Below are positions 6,524-9,148 of a stretch of 9,148 nt of DNA, in pieces. The notes under the pieces are model-generated. The model saw only the letters and a list, made by a program, of their open reading frames with translations, was not told the origin of the DNA and made no database searches. The translations under genes were made by a program, and so were the position numbers. Location: positions 1 to 9,148 of the forward strand of contig JBNMQC010000099.1 in assembly GCA_051277445.1 (NCBI GenBank), in the 5' to 3' direction. Numbering within the stretch: position 1 is the stretch's first letter; the number at the start of each line of letters is the position of its first letter. This stretch comes from Bermanella sp051277445. GTDB taxonomy: Bacteria > Pseudomonadota > Gammaproteobacteria > Pseudomonadales > Oceanobacteraceae.

Positions 6524-7648
6524 ATGATTTACATTCAAGATAACCAAGCCTTAGCGGATGCAGCTGAATATTGGATGACGGTCGAGCGCATTGCGTTAGA
6601 CAGCGAATTCATGCGCGTGGATACATTCTTCCCGAAACTGGCGTTGATTCAAATTAACGACGGTCGCGATACGTTTTTAATAGATCCGCTTGCCATCACC
6701 GAATGGCAGCCCTTGCGTGAAGTGTTTACCTGTTCAAGTGTTGTTAAGGTATTGCATAGTCCAAGTGAGGATTTTGATGCGTTTTTTCATAATTTAGGTG
6801 TCTTGCCAGAACCCATGTTTGATACCCAGTTAGCCGCATCTATGGCCAGCTTAGGTGGCATTATGGGTTATCAAAAACTGGTTAAAATTTTGTTGGATGT
6901 GGAACTCGAAAAAGGCGAAACCCGCAGTGACTGGCTGCAGCGCCCATTAAGCAAAAACCAGCTACATTACGCAGCGGATGACGTTGAATATTTGCTGCCG
7001 ATGGTTGATAAACTGGAAGCGCGCTTGAAAGAACAAGGGCGCTTAGATTGGCTGTTAGCGGATTGCCAGCAAGTTCTGCAAGATTGGCGCGACACTCAGC
7101 AAGCGGGCTACTCTTACGAGCGAGTCAAGAAGGCGTGGATGCTCAAAGGTCACCAACTTAATGTCTTAAGCCAATTAGTTGACTGGCGCGAAGTACGTTG
7201 TAAAGAAGTGAATATTCCCCGTGGTCATTTAATCAATGATGCACTATTGATGGAATTGGCCTTGCGCTTGCCTCAAGCGGTAAAACAACTATCTTCTATA
7301 AAGGGCATACGCCAAGCCACTGTGCGCAAAGAAGGTGAACAAATCATAGAGCTGATTCAGCGCTGTAAAGAGACGCCGCAAACCGATTGGCCTTCACGCA
7401 TGGATCGTCCGCTGTCGCAAAGCGCGGGTGAGTGGTTCAAGAGAATGCGCCGTCAAGTGGACAAGGTTGCCGAGCAGTTGGATGTGCCGCCTGAACTATT
7501 GGCTCGTAAAAAATCCTTGGAAGCCATGCTGCGTGAAGGCTATCCAAGGGGCCCGTTTCAAATTCCAAAAACACTGCAAGGATGGCGTGAAGAGGTAGTG
7601 GGTCAACCATTGCTGGATGTATTAAACCAATTAGCAAAGCAATCTTAA
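6524..7648 (+). CDS. rnd: Ribonuclease D
   Basis: The 374-residue product (E. coli RNase D has 375) is a 3'-to-5' exoribonuclease that trims tRNA and other stable RNA precursors. The DEDDy catalytic set is intact: Exo I D26 and E28 (ALDSEFMR), Exo II D83 (HSPSEDFDAF), and Exo III Y149 and D153 (HYAADDVEYLLP). An HRDC domain follows at about 207-287 (KAWMLKGHQLNVLSQLVDWRE...), and a second, divergent HRDC-like domain fills about 293-370 (PSRMDRPL...LARKKSLEAML). It lies 42 bases after recR and 13 before ycgL. The ribosome site is a short TAGG. The ATG at 6524 puts the protein start where homologs begin. Confidence 0.96.
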   Translation: MIYIQDNQALADAAEYWMTVERIALDSEFMRVDTFFPKLALIQINDGRDTFLIDPLAITEWQPLREVFTCSSVVKVLHSPSEDFDAFFHNLGVLPEPMFDTQLAASMASLGGIMGYQKLVKILLDVELEKGETRSDWLQRPLSKNQLHYAADDVEYLLPMVDKLEARLKEQGRLDWLLADCQQVLQDWRDTQQAGYSYERVKKAWMLKGHQLNVLSQLVDWREVRCKEVNIPRGHLINDALLMELALRLPQAVKQLSSIKGIRQATVRKEGEQIIELIQRCKETPQTDWPSRMDRPLSQSAGEWFKRMRRQVDKVAEQLDVPPELLARKKSLEAMLREGYPRGPFQIPKTLQGWREEVVGQPLLDVLNQLAKQS

Positions 7649-7661
7649 TTGAGTAACCGCC

Positions 7662-7961
7662 ATGAAAAAGAAATTATTAACCGTCTGGTCTAGCCCTAAA
7701 AAAGAAGAAATGTATCTTTATACCGATCGTCTTGAAGGCTTGAAACGTGTGCCAGAAGAACTATTAAAAATGTTTGGCACGCCTAAAGAAGTGATGGGAT
7801 TACCGCTTAGCGAAGACAAGCAGTTAGGCCGTGCTGATGCGAAAAAAGTATTAAGTGAAATCGTAACAAAGGGGTTTTACTTACAAATGCCACCAGTGCG
7901 TGATGATTATATGTTGGACCTCCATAAAGATACGTCTGCGAAATACACCGATATCTTATAA
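7662..7961 (+). CDS. ycgL: YcgL domain-containing protein
   Basis: The 99-residue product matches the YcgL family: an N-terminal beta strand followed by SSPKKEEMYLYTDR, then RVPEELLKMFGTPKEVMGLPL, and GFYLQMPPVRDDY near the C-terminus, all hallmarks of the family. It is a small soluble protein with no signal peptide or membrane segment. No activity is established. A start 13 bases after the rnd stop, with only a GAG eight bases before the ATG, suggests co-transcription and perhaps translational coupling with rnd. ycgL beside rnd is a recurrent arrangement in gammaproteobacteria as I recall it, hinting at an RNA-related role, but this is inference. Confidence 0.92.
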   Translation: MKKKLLTVWSSPKKEEMYLYTDRLEGLKRVPEELLKMFGTPKEVMGLPLSEDKQLGRADAKKVLSEIVTKGFYLQMPPVRDDYMLDLHKDTSAKYTDIL

Positions 7962-7975
7962 GCCCCTATGACCGT

Positions 7976-8000
7976 GTCGGATGGCGCCTGCTTATCCGAC
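7976..8000 (-). repeat. REP-like palindrome (single copy in window)
   Basis: GTCGGAT (7976-7982) and ATCCGAC (7994-8000) are exact reverse complements around an 11-base loop; two inner G-U pairs could extend the RNA stem to nine. Read on the minus strand it is TTTAG-GTCGGAT-AAGCAGGCGCC-ATCCGAC, which resembles bacterial REP elements (GTAG-type head, GTCGGAT...ATCCGAC stem). The head here is TTAG rather than GTAG, so it is a degenerate match. It lies between ycgL and ycgN. No T-tract follows, so it is not a terminator. Confidence 0.5.
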
Positions 8001-8023
8001 CTAAAGAAAACAAAGGTATTGGC

Positions 8024-8470
8024 ATGGCCAAAAAAGAATTACCCTTTTGGCAAACAAAAACCTTACAAGAAATGAGTAAGGATGAGTGGGAAAGCCTGTG
8101 CGATGGTTGTGCAAAATGCTGCCTGCACAAGTTAGAAGATGAAGACACAGGTGAAGTACATTACACCGAAATTGTCTGTCGATATTTGGATCGTGAAACG
8201 TGTAACTGCACTGAATATAAACGCCGCCAAGAACTGGTGCCTAACTGCGTTTGGTTAAAGCCGGAAGATGTCACCGAGTTTCATTGGCTGCCATCAAGCT
8301 GTTCATACCGTTTGATCAGTGAAGGTAAGCCTTTACCTAAATGGCACCACTTACGTAGCGGTGATAAAGATTTAATTCATAAACGTAACCAATCTATGCG
8401 TCGTAAAGGTATTCCGGATGACAAAATTCCGGAAGAGGATTGGGAAGATCATATTATATGGATGGAGTAA
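8024..8470 (+). CDS. ycgN: YcgN-family (YkgJ-type) cysteine cluster protein
   Basis: The 148-residue product matches E. coli YcgN/UPF0260, a branch of the YkgJ family of putative Zn/Fe-chelating proteins. The family signature CDGCAKCC is at 26-33. Further cysteines at 52, 60, 62, 75 and 93 are typical, and the C-terminal HHLRSGDK and DWEDHIIWME stretches are family-like. The protein is soluble, with no signal peptide. Metal binding is inferred from the cysteines; no reaction is known. AAAGG at 8012-8016, seven bases before the ATG, supports the start. The stop is two bases before the next gene's start, indicating tight co-expression. Confidence 0.95.
   Translation: MAKKELPFWQTKTLQEMSKDEWESLCDGCAKCCLHKLEDEDTGEVHYTEIVCRYLDRETCNCTEYKRRQELVPNCVWLKPEDVTEFHWLPSSCSYRLISEGKPLPKWHHLRSGDKDLIHKRNQSMRRKGIPDDKIPEEDWEDHIIWME
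8464..8467 (+). promoter_or_regulatory. Ribosome binding site deciding the start of the small membrane protein
   Basis: GGAG lies within the last codons of ycgN, five bases before ATG 8473. It favours that ATG over the in-frame ATG at 8440, which would add 11 polar residues and overlap ycgN by 31 bases. Confidence 0.7.
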
Positions 8471-8472
8471 TC

Positions 8473-8826
8473 ATGGCATATTACGAAACATACCTTCTGG
8501 CTTGGATTACTTACTTGATTGCCGCTGTGGGTATGTACTATGTGGTTGTAAAATTTACTAAGTATTGGCGCAATGAAGATGTGAAAAACTATCTGCGTAT
8601 GATCAGTGCAGCAATATTATTTGTACCGGCTTCACACACTCTTGATGGTTTAGATGCCATTGCGCCTGCTTATATTGTGATGTTTGGCGAACTGTTTACA
8701 AATGGCATTGCAGCATCCTTGCATGGCTTAATTCCATTATTATTCGCATTGTTAGTCGGTGCTGTTTTATTAGCGATTCAAGCATTGATTAAAAGCATGC
8801 TTGCCAAACAAGCGAGCAATGAATAA
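8473..8826 (+). CDS. Small integral membrane protein of unknown function
   Basis: I do not recognise this 117-residue product with certainty. It has hydrophobic segments at about 6-27, 42-52, 63-80 and 86-108, so three or four membrane crossings, with basic or charged residues between the first two (KFTKYWRNEDVKNYLR). A conserved-looking loop, FVPASHTLDGLDAIAPAY, lies in the middle. There is no cleavable signal peptide and no cysteine. It starts two bases after the ycgN stop and ends six bases before the next gene, so it is part of the same transcript. A multi-pass inner-membrane location is inferred; nothing indicates transport or an enzyme active site. Confidence 0.85.
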   Translation: MAYYETYLLAWITYLIAAVGMYYVVVKFTKYWRNEDVKNYLRMISAAILFVPASHTLDGLDAIAPAYIVMFGELFTNGIAASLHGLIPLLFALLVGAVLLAIQALIKSMLAKQASNE

Positions 8827-8832
8827 AAAACT

Positions 8833-9148
8833 ATGGGCGCACTATTATTACGTTTGAAACATGTTCCTGAAGATGAATACCAAGAGGTATGTCAATTATT
8901 AGAGGAGCATGACCTGAGCTTTTATGAAACCAAAGCGGGCTTCTGGGGAGTGGGTATGGCTGCTATTTGGTTAAGCGACGAAACTCAATTGCCTCAAGCT
9001 CATGCACTTTTAAATGAGTACGCTCAATCTAGGCAGGCTAAAATGCAGTCTGAGCGAGAGCAGGCTTTACTGGATGGGAAGGCGCGCACCCTAGCTTCAA
9101 CCTTTGCACAACAGCCTGTTACCTTTACGCTTTATCTTCTAGCCATGA
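8833..9148 (+). CDS. DUF6164-like protein, 3' end cut by window
   Basis: A frame opens with ATG 8833 and is still open at the last base, giving 105 visible residues. It begins MGALLLRLKHVPEDEYQEVCQ and has LLEEHDLSFYETKAGFWG and AAIWLSDETQLPQAHALLNEY, the pattern I associate with the DUF6164 family: a small alpha/beta fold reminiscent of DUF2007-type signal-transducing proteins. A charged helix (about 62-85) follows, and the visible end (PVTFTLYLLAM) looks like the start of a C-terminal membrane anchor. It lies six bases after the preceding stop without a clear Shine-Dalgarno, consistent with coupled translation. The family name is from memory and is moderately sure; function is unknown. Confidence 0.72.
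   Translation, partial: MGALLLRLKHVPEDEYQEVCQLLEEHDLSFYETKAGFWGVGMAAIWLSDETQLPQAHALLNEYAQSRQAKMQSEREQALLDGKARTLASTFAQQPVTFTLYLLAM

Noticed and set aside
8440..8472. An earlier ATG (8440) for the small membrane protein
   Set aside because: It would overlap ycgN by 31 bases and has a worse ribosome site; GGAG sits five bases before ATG 8473.

Overview
The window looks like chromosomal DNA from a marine-type gammaproteobacterium, probably close to Oceanospirillales or Alteromonadales. This is inferred from gene content (dnaX-ybaB-recR, RNase D next to ycgL and ycgN, YedI/DUF808), from close similarity of the proteins to their E. coli relatives, and from moderate-to-low GC content. No species can be named from the sequence alone. 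Most of the window is core genome. No insertion sequence, prophage, CRISPR array, tRNA or rRNA was seen.

Layout: (1) Bases 2-2152 hold the 3' part of a large surface/outer-membrane gene whose start lies upstream. It joins an acidic calcium-binding thrombospondin type 3 (TSP3) repeat region, an internal GlyGly-CTERM-like hydrophobic segment, an OmpA-like beta-barrel, one more TSP3 unit and a C-terminal OmpA peptidoglycan-binding domain. (2) A perfect 18-bp inverted repeat at 2164-2204 lies between this gene and the convergent yedI-like (DUF808) gene on the minus strand, 2259-3194. (3) A 200-base divergent intergenic region separates yedI from a plus-strand run that continues to the window end: dnaX (3395-5497), ybaB (5540-5866), recR (5882-6481), rnd (6524-7648), ycgL (7662-7961), ycgN (8024-8470), a small membrane protein (8473-8826) and a DUF6164-like gene cut by the window end (8833-9148). 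Gaps between these genes are 2-62 bases, with no convincing terminator, so they may be co-transcribed.

How the genes work together: dnaX encodes the clamp-loader subunit tau and, through a well-formed -1 frameshift signal, a shorter gamma. YbaB is a small nucleoid-associated DNA-binding protein, and RecR acts with RecF/RecO in recombinational repair of gaps. dnaX-ybaB-recR is a widely conserved replication/repair cluster. RNase D matures the 3' ends of stable RNAs. YcgL, YcgN, the small membrane protein and the DUF6164-like protein have no established role, although YcgN carries a conserved cysteine cluster suggesting metal binding.

The most notable signals are: the complete dnaX frameshift cassette (internal Shine-Dalgarno-like element, A AAA AAG slippery site, 11-bp stem-loop, immediate -1 stop), which predicts an unusually short gamma of about 379 residues; the sorting-signal-like segment embedded inside the TSP3-OmpA polypeptide; three cysteine-paired modules within the TSP3 region; and a single REP-like palindrome between ycgL and ycgN.
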